Made by a program: the position numbers and the translations under genes
Source of the DNA: Adiantum capillus-veneris
Lineage: Eukaryota > Streptophyta > Polypodiopsida > Polypodiales > Pteridaceae
Direction: 5' to 3'
Length of the DNA stretch: 64,000 nucleotides
Assembly: GCA_014529385.2 (NCBI GenBank)
Contig: CM043962.1
Span: 90,323,680-90,387,679, forward strand
The notes under the pieces: generated by a model
Told to the model about the DNA's origin: nothing
Seen by the model: the letters and a program-made list of their open reading frames with translations, nothing else
Databases searched by the model: none
Part shown: positions 33,801-44,701 of the stretch, one piece after another
Layout of the letters: each line of letters begins with the position of its first letter
How positions within the stretch are numbered: the stretch's first letter is position 1

Positions 33801-33984
33801 CCATTTCTTCGGTTAAGCCCGCACAAAATTGTTGCTTTTGCTCTCCAAAATCCAACCTTTTGAAGACAGTGGCTTTGAGTTGTAGGTCCCAAAACTTGTC
33901 TACATATTTGTGGATGGATTCATTGGGAGAGAGCTTTAAGCTTTGCCATTCAGTGAGTACTTTGTCTTTGGCATCGGTGGCCAA
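30817..33984 (-). pseudogene. chromovirus gag C-terminus, PR, RT, RNase H, integrase
   Basis: A 1055-residue frame in phase with gag but separated from it by TAG (33985-33987). The order is zinc knuckle CFKCGEQGHAYRAC (150-163), protease FDPGSTHNFIS (D-P-G variant at 212-214), RT with YFSRVDLKSGYHQIRI and FFDDIIIYS, RNase H with QCDACGDCLGAVL, YEKELLAVL and ADALSRRP, and integrase zinc-binding GHRGIQ...CVVCQKKK followed by SMDFIFGLP and VSDRDPRM. It then runs into AYHPR and stops. The stretch that should carry the third catalytic residue (the Q-T-E-x-x-N part) is missing, by roughly 50-60 residues compared with the family. This integrase cannot work. Confidence 0.9.
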
Positions 33985-33987
33985 AAA

Positions 33988-34983
33988 CTACTTCATAATG
34001 GAATCTCTTAAAGCTTTCCATGTTCGTGGAGCTTCACCGTTGGCTCGTAGGCTAGACCACCATTGTCTGACGGACTTTTGAAAATGCATAGCTACATGGC
34101 GTAGCTTAGAGGACTCCGTGAAGCCCTCATCTCCAAACGCCGCATTGAATTGCTGGATAAAGGCCAAGACTTTGTCCCTAGCACCAAAGGTACCATCATA
34201 GGTAAGGAAAGAGATACTCTTCCCTCCCTCTTTGAATTTCTTCAACTTGGACGACCTCTTCCATGCGGCATAGGATTTCCTATGGCCTCTTCTTTTTGAT
34301 GGTTCAAAGGTTGCACCATCACTTTCTTCAGAGGGTGAAGAATTTGAAGAAGGTGGAGAAGAGGGTGACCTCTTTCTCGCCTTTGTCTTGTCTTGATCTT
34401 TGTCATCTTCACCATAGTTTTCATAAGAGGAAGAGGATGAAGAAGATGGAGAAGAGGGTGTCCTCTTTCTCGCCTTTTTCTTCTCTTGCTTTTTATCATC
34501 CCTCTTTGAATTTTGGTGGGGAGAAGAATATGATGGTCTTCTCCGCTTTGGTGGTGATGGAGAGCGTTTAGCCCGCCGTCTTCGTGGAGCCATCTCCGCC
34601 GAGGTGGCGGGAGACTTGCTTCTTTCTCGTTCCTTCGGTGGAGGCTCTTGAGTTCTCCTTTGGAAAGGAGATGTATCATCAAGAAGTAAATTCTTGAGCC
34701 CTTCATATGGGTTCTCTTCTTCTTCCCGAATCGGAGAGAGACCTCTTTTGTTAGTCTCACAAGGAGGCTTCCTAGGTGTTCTCTCGTCATGGTGATGAGC
34801 TTGGAGAATCCCATGAGCACGAAGCTGCCGTTGCACTTCACTTTGGAGAGATGGATTGCCCATGGCTTGTTGAAGCCTAGAAACAAGATAGTTAACAAGC
34901 ATTGAAGCATCATTAGTAGCTTGCTCATGAGCAAAATCAAAGTTATCAACATTAATTTCACTCTCTTTACTATTGTCAGCCAT
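33988..34983 (-). CDS. chromovirus gag with Arg/Ser-rich segment
   Basis: 331 residues from the ATG at 34983 to TAG at 33985-33987. The N-terminal third holds LVSRLQQAMGNPSLQ. The middle (about 120-225) is very rich in R, K, S and P (RRRAKRSPSPPKRRRPS) and contains a twice-repeated KARKR[TS]PSSP plus poly-Ser unit. The C-terminal part (240-331) is the retrotransposon gag core (FLTYDGTFGARDKVLAFIQ, HFQKSVRQWWSSL). A related copy at 45.7 kb has a glutamine codon where this copy has the stop, so the stop is a mutation. The product would be a capsid lacking its zinc knuckle. Confidence 0.85.
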   Translation of the reverse strand: MADNSKESEINVDNFDFAHEQATNDASMLVNYLVSRLQQAMGNPSLQSEVQRQLRAHGILQAHHHDERTPRKPPCETNKRGLSPIREEEENPYEGLKNLLLDDTSPFQRRTQEPPPKERERSKSPATSAEMAPRRRRAKRSPSPPKRRRPSYSSPHQNSKRDDKKQEKKKARKRTPSSPSSSSSSSYENYGEDDKDQDKTKARKRSPSSPPSSNSSPSEESDGATFEPSKRRGHRKSYAAWKRSSKLKKFKEGGKSISFLTYDGTFGARDKVLAFIQQFNAAFGDEGFTESSKLRHVAMHFQKSVRQWWSSLRANGEAPRTWKALRDSIMK

Positions 34984-35387
34984 TCTAACAACTTTTAGGT
35001 GTAAACTTTTTAGGTGTACTTTGGCACTTCAAGCCCTAATTGCTACTCCTCTGTACCCCTTTAGAAAAAGCACTCAAGCTACTGTACCCGCAGCTCGAAT
35101 ACCATTAATTGCAAGGAATAGAAGAGAGGGTCTTTCGACACCAAAACAGTACCGGCTCCTCTCAAGCTTCTAATAGCTCAATAGTGGTTAAGCCGTAGGC
35201 AAGCCCCATAGGACTCCACTATTAAGACCATAGCTCTCGACGGTGATGCCCCGTTAACTGCACAAAGGCAGGCGCACTGCAAGGCTGAAAAATCCCTATT
35301 CTACTTACTCACAGGCAATTAATAATACCAACCATTTGTAGCTAGCTTGAGGACCTCCCTTCTTGAGCAAGAAAAGAGAAACCTTGA

Positions 35388-35399
35388 GCTCTGATACCA
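35388..35399 (-). other. primer-binding site, initiator tRNA-Met
   Basis: TGGTATCAGAGC on the minus strand, one base inside the 5' LTR, complementary to the 3' end of plant initiator tRNA-Met. Confidence 0.9.
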
Positions 35400-35400
35400 A

Positions 35401-36988
35401 TGTATCATTTAATGGCCTAATAACTTATGTGTAGCGGAAATTAGCATGAACATAGTGGGCATTTCATTAGAATAGATTCCTGATGAGAATTACAAGAGTG
35501 CTTGGGTGGAGAGAGCAACAAAAAGCATAACACCTAGTTAGATAGCATCAACAATACTTTCAAAAGAGAGAGAAATTAAGCTATTGACAACAGTTGAGGA
35601 CTGGATTTGCATGGAGCCGGTCCCCCCTCCAAAAGGCTTTGTATTATGGTTTCTCCCATTAAGAGAGACATTGTACAATACAATTCTTTGTGTTCCTTCG
35701 AGACTAGCTAGTGCAATGAAGATGGAAGCTTCATGCACTAAGCAAAACACTTAATCAAACACAACTTGAATTATCCCCGTTCTCAGACCCAAGACCTCAC
35801 ACACCTTCGAAAATGGTGAGAGCTAGCAAGGTATGAGAGTAGATTGAGAGGAAGAAGGAGTATCTTACGAGAAAGATGTACATCTCCTCACATAATCACT
35901 CATATTAGCATAGCTTAGCTTAGTAATTAGCTTGGTAGAGAAGATGAGCATGCATTGAAGCTTGGCTCTTGGTTGGATTTGCATCCACATGCCAAGAGAG
36001 TGTTGATGTAGGCTTCTATCTCACAAGCTTGGAGTAGGTGATGAGCTCTCCATTAAAGCTTGGGAGGAGATAGAGTGTTCTTTCTTCACACATGAGCTTC
36101 TGTGATTGTATGTGTGATAATGCCTTGCAAAAATCAGCCCCCTCTCTCTCTTGGGCGAGCCCTTGCTGCTAATTTGGTCTGGCTTTTGCCTCATTGGCCC
36201 TCCCCAAGTCAAGCCAATGGGTGTTAAGCAGCATAAGAGATAGCCTTCTGACATGTGTCCCCCTTTCCCCTTTTGTGAGAGCTTTAAGTAATTAAATAAT
36301 TAAACTAAACTCTCATTGGACCCCTTGGCCTCCTGGCCAATAGGAATCAGGCAAGCCATGGGGCTCCTGAATGCTCATTGGACCCCTTGGGAGACTGCCC
36401 AATAGTCTTCTAGGAGACTTAATTCTCATTGGTTTCTTTTATTAGATGTTTTTAAATTAATTAAACTAGATTTACTCTAGCTAAATTCTCATTGGTCCAC
36501 TTCAAGGGTCATCCAATAGAAATTGGGCACACCTTGTGGGCATCTGGCCTAGGGAGCTGACATGTGTCCCTCATTCCCTTTGTGTAAAGGGAGCCTGTGT
36601 GTGTGTGTGGCTTTCTCTCTCATCCCCTACCTTTAGGGCTCGCCCCCTCCCATGTAGGGATATGCAAAGACTTTTAGGGCACACACAAAGCATCCAATTT
36701 TCCCTAGGGTTGACCTTTGGACACAACCTTTGAATTTTGGAACCTTAGCATTTTGGAAGTCTTAATGGGCTGAACCTTAGGGTCTTTTTAGCCCATTGTT
36801 GCACATGGCTCTTTTGCAGATGGCCCCCCCCTTTAGATCCCTATTTTCCCTGCTTTGGATCCCTACTGTGGCCGGTCTGCTAGCTTAACCAATATTCTAG
36901 CTTTTTCTCCCCTGGCCTTCCCCACATTAAATGATCAGTTTAATATGAGAAAATCATTTAGGAGAATTAGATATTGATTATTATGACA
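35401..36988 (-). repeat. 5' LTR of chromovirus
   Basis: 1588 bp, the same length as its partner and almost identical. It begins TGTATCATTT in plus orientation and ends TTATGACA. Confidence 0.95.
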
Positions 36989-37017
36989 GGAAGCTACTCT
37001 GCAGTGAGCTTCTCCAT

Positions 37018-37538
37018 ACATTAGGAAGAGATGGGGTCTAGGAGGGCCTATTTATTTTGCAATTCAAGGAAGTCAAAGATTTAGTATTAAGGAAACAATC
37101 AAAGGACGGCTTTTGAATTCAAACAGGCAAAATGGAATTCAAAAATTGAGCGAGTAAAACCATATCATGTAGCATATCTATGGCTAGTTTATTTGAATTC
37201 AAAATTTTCCCCCAAAATGGAATTTAAAATTGAGCGAGTAAAACCATATCATGTAGCATATCTATGGAAAGAGCTACATGCATAGATTGTAGATCTATGA
37301 TCTCCGCTCAAATCGGAGATCATGTGTGGGAGTTATGGATGATCAATTTTATTTTTTTTAAGTATCCACCTCCTTTTTGGGGGGGAAGTACATCCTTTGA
37401 CCACTCACTCTCACACATCTCTTACACACCCACCATTCTTGCACACATGGAGTACACCTATTTGTCAAAATGTTAATCCCCTCCATAAGCTCATGGAAAA
37501 TAAAGAGGCCCTCCTAGACCCCATCCTCTTGCTAATGA
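37018..37538. mobile_element. MITE-like element with about 40-bp terminal inverted repeats
   Basis: The left end, GATGGGGTCTAGGAGGGCCT within about 37018-37060, is complementary to the right end at about 37497-37538 with few mismatches. Inside, a block beginning GAGCGAGTAAAACCATATCA is directly repeated about 81 bp apart (about 37149 and 37230). No convincing target duplication was found. It lies inside the transposase-like gene, between the chromovirus and the gene's right half. Confidence 0.6.
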
Positions 37539-37619
37539 TGTTTCATATGCACCTTTAGAAGTTCATTAAATAAAATTTCAGTTGTAGATGGAAAGGAGTC
37601 TCTTCCACTATTTTCAGCC

Positions 37620-38080
37620 CCTAATACATCTGTTTCCATCATTGTATTACACTTTCAAAGAGAAAAATGAAATCCAGTTCATGCATCGGCACTCCTTCTA
37701 GGTTCCAGGTCACAATTCTAGGTGCATATAAACCACTTCAAGGTCAATGGTGTGGAAAAAAAGGTTTTTCATTCTATATATCTAATGGAAAAAAAGCATG
37801 ATAAATTGTTTGTTCAACATTGGTTACTGCTACATCACAAATCGTTGAAAGAACAAGGGTTGTCACCAAAGTATCATTGGGTGTGGTTAGACAAAGCAAC
37901 ATTCCAATTCAAGGCAAAGCGACCATTTTACTTTCTTGTGCAATACAAACAACTCACATGTACTGAAATGCTATGGAACTTCTTTTGCTTAGGTCATGGC
38001 AAGGAAGAACATGATCTACTTTATAGCAATTGGTTATTGTGGTTTCTTGCAGGTCTTCTTGTGATTTCTAATGATCCCTA
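37620..38080 (+). pseudogene. right half of the plant transposase-like gene
   Basis: After the MITE, frames resume with FKEKNEIQFMHRHSF, then the 119-codon frame at 37722 with KKHDKLFVQHWLLLHHKSL, YHWVWLDKATFQFKAKR and MLWNFFCLGHGKEEHD. The W-x-x-D-x-x-x-x-Q-F-K and W-N-F-F-x-x-x-H-G-K-x-x-H-D signatures are characteristic of the multicopy plant family whose N-terminal half is at 27763. Normally acidic and glycine residues around QFK and after HGK are altered. Frame changes show decay. Confidence 0.55.
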
Positions 38081-38449
38081 GCTTATGGTTTCTTATTCCA
38101 AGGATCATTTTCAATAGGTCCAAGGTGGCTTGGACCAATGCAAGAATGGTTTCTACAACTCCATGGGTGGTTTCTACTACTAAAAAGGTGATTTCTATGC
38201 AAAAGCACCTACAAAAGGAAGAAAGAAGCAAACCTGCTAGTAGGCTACATAGGTCTTCCCTCAAAAACATCACAACCATGATGTGAAATTTTGTATATTA
38301 AAAGGGCGATTCCCATCATTGCATTAGTTAATTGAGTTTACAACAAGTTGTTTGCTAGGGTTTGAAAGTCAAGCTCACAAAAGGTTTTTTATTTTTGCTC
38401 GGGTTTTGATTGTTTACTTTTTCACAGCGTTTGTAATTGACCTTTGATT
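38081..38449. other. no recognised gene
   Basis: Possible 3' remains of the transposase-like gene. No motif is visible. Confidence 0.3.
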
Positions 38450-38850
38450 TATCTTTCTTTTGAACCTTTGCTTCCTCCCCCGCCTGAGATGCTCTAATAT
38501 TTCCCTCTCCACTCTCTCCCTCTCTAGCCGTTCTTTCTTGTGCCTCTCAGCTTCTAGGTCAGCCTCCATTTTTCATTGTCCGTTTGATTTCCTCCATTGG
38601 GCTTCGTTTTTTCTTCTTTGATCAAATGCCATTCTTCAATTTTCCTCTCGTGCATAATCAAGCACTCCAGGAACTTCTTGGACTCATGTCTCTCTCTTTT
38701 GAGCCGCCTGGCCTTTTAGATAAGCTACGTTTGCACCTTTGCCCATGCAATGGCCCAATTTGAGCCGCTTGGTCTTTTTGTTTGGGCCTTTTCCCATGCA
38801 ATGGCATAGCTCACATCATTCAAGGGAAACCTTCAGCATCATCATTTCTT
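38450..38850 (-). pseudogene. coiled-coil protein fragment, unrecognised
   Basis: Minus-strand frames contain KRERHESKKFLECLIMHERK and, after a shift, EADLEAERHKKERLERER, dense charged heptad-like sequence interrupted by stops. An AIAW[EA]KAQT-like unit of about 60 bp is duplicated upstream. It resembles the basic coiled-coil tails of plant transposon accessory proteins, but I cannot assign it. Confidence 0.3.
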
Positions 38851-39325
38851 GCATTGGTGTGTACACGTTCAATAGAATATGGAAAAGCAAATAAGCACAT
38901 CTTATACATTCCTAGCTTTTGTGATAAATTTGAAACACCAATTTAAACACACTTGAGTCAAACAAAGAAAATGGACAAAAATTAGTTATTCTATTCAGTT
39001 CAAAAGGTAGTATGTGCTAATTCACAATGGAATTACAAGGCATTTCAGTTGTACATTGGTATACAAAACACGTACTAATATTACAACATGTAGTTCATGC
39101 TTGCATGCTAGTGCACATTGTGCATACAGGGCCTTTGCACATCTACACACACATTTCTATCTCCCTACTGAGATTTCTACAAGCATTTCATGCTCATGAG
39201 GAAAGCATTTTGTGTGCATGGGGCTCTGGTGATCACATTTTCTTCATCAAAACTTTGATTTGGATTATCTATAGCCTCAATCAAAGAGCCTGGTGGCATC
39301 TACGCATTGACGTAAAAACAAGAGA
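38851..39325. other. no recognised gene
   Basis: AT-rich and non-coding in appearance. Confidence 0.35.
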
Positions 39326-39631
39326 ATGGAAGGCCTTTTTGTAGATTTTTTTTTTGAAGTGAATAGGTTTAATGCAGTTAACTCTCATAAAAAATATACA
39401 AAATCTCCTAACTATGGATATAGAAACACAACTACTCCACCAACTACATCAAAAACCATGAAATCATTGCAAGAGATTTTTGTAAACAAGAAAAGTAAAG
39501 AATTACAAGCAGTTGCAATGAAAAATGGCACACTAAGGGTTTTTGTTATTGAAAATGATCATATCAAGAGGACTCTTGAGATGCAAAAAACATATTTGAT
39601 GCAACTTGAAGAGGAAAATGAAAGAGTGTAA
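39326..39631 (+). CDS. hypothetical 101-aa ORF
   Basis: The frame has a lysine/glutamate-rich C-terminal half (LEMQKTYLMQLEEENERV) that could be a short coiled coil. There is no family recognition and no promoter evidence. It ends just before the solo LTR. It may be a relic of the element into which that LTR inserted. Confidence 0.2.
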   Translation: MEGLFVDFFFEVNRFNAVNSHKKYTKSPNYGYRNTTTPPTTSKTMKSLQEIFVNKKSKELQAVAMKNGTLRVFVIENDHIKRTLEMQKTYLMQLEEENERV

Positions 39632-39655
39632 ACACAATCTTTTATGGATTTTAAT

Positions 39656-41244
39656 TGTAACATTTAATGCACTAATAACTTGTCTGTAGCAGAAAAATGA
39701 TAATATAGTGAGCATCTCATTAAGAACAAGTTCCTAATGAGCATAGAGAGAGTACTTGGTTGGAGAAAGCAACATAACAACTACACCTAGCTAGTTTGGC
39801 ATAGACAATACTCGAAAAGAGAGAGAAGTAGAACAATTGACAAAAGTTGAGGACCAAATTTACATGGAGTTGGTCCCCCCTCCAAAAAGGCTTTGTATTA
39901 TAGCTTCTCCCATCAAGGGAGGCTTTTTTACAATACAATCTTTGTGTTTCTTGAAAAAACTCATTGGTGCAATGAAGATGGAAGCTTCATGCACCAAATT
40001 ATGCTTGGAAAAAACACCTAGTGGGCCTAGCCTCGGTCCCAAGACCTCACACACCTTCAAAGATGGTGAGAGCTAGCAGGGAATGAGGAAAGATGAAGAG
40101 GAAGAAGATTTATCTTACAAGAAAGAAGTATTCTCCTCACATAATCACTATTATAGCATAGCTTAGCATGGTACAGAAGATGAGCATGCCATTTAAGCTT
40201 GGCTCTTGGTTGGATTTGCATTCCATAGCAAAGAGTTATTGGTGTAGGCCTCTACTTCTCGATGCTTGGAGAAGGAGATGAATTTCTTGCTCAACACATG
40301 AGTTGCGTGTGTGTGTGTGTGTGTGTAGCAAAATTAGTTAGCCTAAAAATGACAACTCTCTCTCTTCTTGGTTGACCCCTCTTCCCATTTGCTCTTGTTG
40401 GCTTCCCATTGGCTCCTACAGAGCTTGGCCAATAGCAATTAAGAAGCATAGTTGCTAGTCTTGTGACAAGTGTCCCCCTTTCCCCTTTTGTGAGAGATTT
40501 ACGTAATTAAAATAATTTATTTAAACTCTCATTGGACCTTTTAGTATTCTGGACAATAGGAATCAAGAAAGCCATTCGGTTGTTGGATGCTCATTGGACC
40601 CCTTGATAGACTCTCCAATAGTCTTCTAGGGAGCTTAATATCTATTGGTTCTTTTATCAAGCATTTTTAAATTGATTAGACTAATTTTACTCTAGTCTAG
40701 GTTCTCATTGGTCCACCTCAATGGCCATCCAATAGGATTTAAGGGGAGATTGGGGGCATCTGGGCTAGGAGCCTGCCATGTGTTCATTATTCCCTTTGTG
40801 TAAAGGGAGAGCTTGGGAATGTGTATGTGTGTGTGTGTTTCTCTCTCTTCCCCTACCTTTAGGGCTTGCCCCCTCCTTCTTATGCCTAGGATCCTGCCTT
40901 GTGTCCATTATTTCGTTTGTGTAAAGGGAGAGCTTGTGAGTGTGTGTGATCCAATATTCCCCACTTTTGGACATTGGAGTTTTTAATTAGATTTTGGAAC
41001 CTTAGCCTATGGAAGTCTTAATGGAGCTAAAACTTAGGTCTTTTAAGCTCTATTGATGCACATTGCTCTTTTGCAAACTGTCTCCCTTTGGATCCCTATT
41101 TTCCCTCCTTCGGATCCCTACTTAGACCGGTCTAGAAGCCTTACTAATATTCTAGCTTTTACTCCCCTAGTACCTCCCCGTATTAAATGATCGGTTTAAC
41201 ATGAGAAAATCATTTGGGAGAATTAGATATTAGTTTTTATGACA
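39656..41244 (-). repeat. solo LTR of the chromovirus family
   Basis: 1589 bp from TGTAACATTT to TTATGACA, collinear with the LTRs at 28233 and 35401 but clearly more diverged. The flanking pentamers ttaat (39651-39655) and tgaat (41245-41249) agree at four of five positions, compatible with an aged target duplication. No internal element sequence is attached, so it arose by LTR-LTR recombination. Confidence 0.85.
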
Positions 41245-42510
41245 TGAATGCTTTGAAGGAGCACATGAGCAAAGTGAAGTATAACCATGTATTGAAAGAG
41301 GAGCAATTTGTCACCATGATTCGTGATGTATGCAATATGAAAAACATATACACAAACAAGACTTGGGTTGAGTTATAATTGAAAGTATGCTTATGGAAAT
41401 GCAATGGATACCCATGGAGTGCAGAGGTTGGCATAGAAAAACTAACAAGCAAAGTTGTTGTTGTACTTGTTGTTGAAACTTGGAAGCATGCATGATGCAC
41501 AAAGGATAACAGATTGTATGATTAGAATGAACATTTATTGATGTGGTCAAAGAATCTCAAGCAACAAAGAGGTGAAGGAGGGGTAGTATGTATGATTAAG
41601 AAAGCACTTAATGATTTTGTATCAAATGTGAAATATGATAAGCACCAATGTTTTGTATGGCTGAAAATTATGAAAGCACCCATTTTTGTTGGCGGTTTGT
41701 ACACTCCTCATCATGATTCCCCCTTTTATGCTTGCATGGATAGAGATTAGCCATTTTTTTATTAAGAGGAGGACATTGCTTAAAAGGAAAAGGTAATCTC
41801 AGTATCTTTGGGGATATGAATGCCCACACAAAAACATTGCAGCATGATACTCAAAAATTTAATATGTCAACATTTCAAGGAAGTTCACTTGTATTACTTC
41901 AATAAATGAGAAATGACCACATCACTATCGAAGTTAATTTTTTACATGTGCAATAGCATGTGTATTCTCAATGCCAATGGTTATCTTTATAGAGTGGAAT
42001 TGATGTATTTACATGTAGAAAACACAATACGAATAGGGTGACTAACTATATGATACTCTCCAAAGCCATCATGTATCGCATAAAGAGTTTTATGCTTGGC
42101 CAATGAACCATGGAATCAAACCATTAGATCTTATACATTCGAACTTATATATGGAGAAAAAATTAAGCATGAAAATATTAGCTAAAGGAAAAGGAATTTA
42201 TCTCTTTGTATGGATTTGAAATGGGTACCAATGTATATTGAAATGGTTGAGAAAAAGTTACAAATGACAAGGCTTCAATATGATGCACCATTGGAAACTA
42301 AGTGGGAAGATTTCAAGAGAGTTAGATGTTCTTTTGCCAAAGAATTCTTTGCCATTCAATATGATGCACCATTGGAAACTTAGTGGGAAGATTTCAAGAG
42401 AGTTAGATGTTCTTTTGCTAAATAATTCTTTGCCATAAAGCATCTCCATGGTATCAACAAAGGTAGATCGTGCAAAAGGTGGCTTGATAAAGAATGTCAA
42501 GATTCTTGAA
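41245..42510 (+). pseudogene. LINE-type endonuclease relic
   Basis: Frames on the plus strand include GEGGVVCMIKKALNDF, FVWLKIMKAPIFVGGLYTP and, after a stop, FGDMNAHTKT. These are landmarks of the endonuclease/exonuclease/phosphatase domain of non-LTR retrotransposon ORF2. Further on, RSCKRWLDKECQDS matches the segment between endonuclease and RT. The RT itself is absent. Internal tandem duplications and stops show decay. Confidence 0.55.
42274..42434. repeat. 81-bp tandem duplication in the LINE relic
   Basis: Units start at 42274 and 42355 with TTCAATATGATGCACC and are nearly identical. Confidence 0.9.
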
Positions 42511-42670
42511 AATCCTTGATAAAGCTAGATGCAACTATGAACAAATAGTTGCAACTATGCAACTATGAACAAATCCTTGATAAAGATAGATGCAACTATG
42601 AACAAATAGTTGCAACTATGCAACTATGAACAAATCCTTGATAAAGATAGATGCAACTATGAACAAATAG
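42511..42670. repeat. 61-bp tandem repeat, about 2.6 copies
   Basis: GCAACTATGAACAAATAG recurs at 42531, 42592 and 42653, and each unit contains TTGATAAAGATAGAT. The copies are almost identical. Confidence 0.9.
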
Positions 42671-42710
42671 AATTATCAAAGCCATTTTCATACATACAAG
42701 GCATTGATTC

Positions 42711-44277
42711 TGTCATAATAACTAAAATCTATTTATCCTAAATGATTTTCTCATGTTAAATTGATCATTTAATATGGGGAAGTACCAGGGGAGAAAAAGT
42801 AACAATATTGGTAAGGCTGATAGACCGGTCTCAATAGGGATCCAAGGGATCCAAAGAGGGACCATCTACAAAAGAGCAATGTGCATGAATGGTGCTTCAA
42901 AGACCGTAGGGTTTAGCCCATTAAGACTTCCAGAAAGCTTAGGTTCCAAAATTTAATGAAATAGCCTTAAGGAAATTTGGATGCTTGTGGGAAGACTCAA
43001 AAGTCTTCCCACATCCCTATCAAGAAGGGGGCGAGCCATTTTTGTAGGGGATTTTCATACATAAACACACACACTCAAAGCTTCCCTTTACACAAAGGTC
43101 ATAGTGGACACATGTGAGGTTCCTAGCCCACTTTCCCCAAGGTGCATTCAAACCCTATTATATGGCCATAGAGGTGGACTAATAAGAATTAGTCTAGAGT
43201 AAATTTAGTTTAATTCATTTAAGAAAACTTGATAAAAGAACCAATAGAAATTAATCTCTCTAGAAGACTATTGGACAGTCTACTAAGGGGTCAAATGAGC
43301 ATTTAACAACCCAATGGATTGCTTGATTCCTATTTGGCAGAAGACTAAGAGGTCCAATGAGAGTTTAATTGAATTATTTAAATACCTAAAGCTCTCACAA
43401 AAGAGGAAAGGGGGACACATGTCACAAGGCTCGAAATTATGTTTCTAATTTCCTATTGGCTAAGCTTGGCATGCGCCAATGAGGGGCCACCAAGAGGAAA
43501 TAGCAAGAGGGGTCGACCAAGAGAGAGAAGGGGCTGATTTTTGCAAGGTATTATCACACACACACACACTCACACAAACTCATGTGTGAAGTAAAGAAGA
43601 CTATCTCCTTCTCAAACTGTAATGGAAAGCTTATCATCTACTCCAATCTTGTGAGAAGAGAGGCCTACACCAACAACTCTTGGCTTTGTGATGCAAATCC
43701 AACCAAGAGCAAAGCTCCAATGCATGCTCATCTCCTCTACCATGCTAATTACTAAGCTATGCTAAGCTATTAAGAGTGATTATGTGAGGAGAAATACTTC
43801 TTTCTTGTAAGAATACTTATTCTTCCTCTAGATCTACTCTCATACCCCGCTAGCTCTCACCATCTTCGAAGGTGTGTGAGGTCTTGGGTCTGAGACCGTG
43901 GGGGAATTGATGTTGTGTTTTTCAAGTGTAATCTTGGTGCTTGAAGCTTCCATCTTCATTGCACCAGCAAGTTATTCAAGGAACACAAAGTATTGTATTG
44001 TAAAATGTCTCCCTTGATGGGGGAAACCTATAATACAAAGCCTTTTGGATGGGGGATCGGCTTCATGAAAATTCGATCCTCAACTGTTGTCAATAGCTTA
44101 AGTTCTCTCTCTTTTTGGAGTATTGTTCATGACTATCTAACTAGGTGTTATGTGTTTGTTGCTCTCTCCATCCAAGCACTCTTGCTATGCTCATTCAGAA
44201 TCTATTCTTAATGAAATGCTCACTATATCTAAGTTATTTTCCACTATACACAAGCTACTAGACCATGAAATGTTACA
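42711..44277 (+). repeat. 5' LTR, plus-strand chromovirus copy
   Basis: Reverse complement of the LTR family at 28233: begins TGTCATAATA, ends ATGTTACA, 1567 bp. Moderately diverged, so older than the 28-37 kb copy. Confidence 0.85.
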
Positions 44278-44278
44278 T

Positions 44279-44290
44279 TGGTATCAGAGC
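44279..44290 (+). other. primer-binding site, initiator tRNA-Met
   Basis: TGGTATCAGAGC one base after the LTR end. Confidence 0.9.
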
Positions 44291-44701
44291 TATTGGTTTC
44301 TCTTTTCTTGCTCAAGAAGAGAGGTCCTCAAGATAACTATAAATGGTTGGTATTATTAATTGCAATTGAGTAAGTAGAATAGGGATTTTTCAGCCTTGCA
44401 GTGTGCCTGCTTTGTGCAAATAACGGGGCACCATCGTGAGAGCTATGGTCTTAATAGTGCAGTCCTACGGGGCTTGCCTATGGCTTATTTTCCTACGGCT
44501 TAACCACTATTGAGCTATTAGAATCCTGACAGGAGACGTGCTGTTTTGGTGGTGAAAGACCCTCTCTTCTATTCCTTGAAATTAATGATATTCGAGCGAG
44601 AGGAACGAGAGCCTGAGTGCTTTTCTAAAGGATTAAAAGGAGTAGCAACTAGGGCTTGAAGTGCAGTACACTTAAAAATTTTACACCTAAAATTTGTTAG
44701 A

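Larger units (their letters stand above)
28233..36988 (-). mobile_element. young Ty3 chromovirus with 1588-bp LTRs
   Basis: The LTRs at 28233-29820 and 35401-36988 are both exactly 1588 bp, with TGTA...GACA ends. By eye they differ at roughly ten to twelve positions. The primer-binding site (35388-35399) matches initiator tRNA-Met. Gag, PR, RT, RNase H, integrase and chromodomain lie in order on the minus strand. The flanking pentamers (agaaa left, ggaag right) are not a clean target duplication. Coding lesions are a TAG in gag, an internal integrase deletion and a TGA before the chromodomain. It interrupts the transposase-like gene described on either side. Confidence 0.9.
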
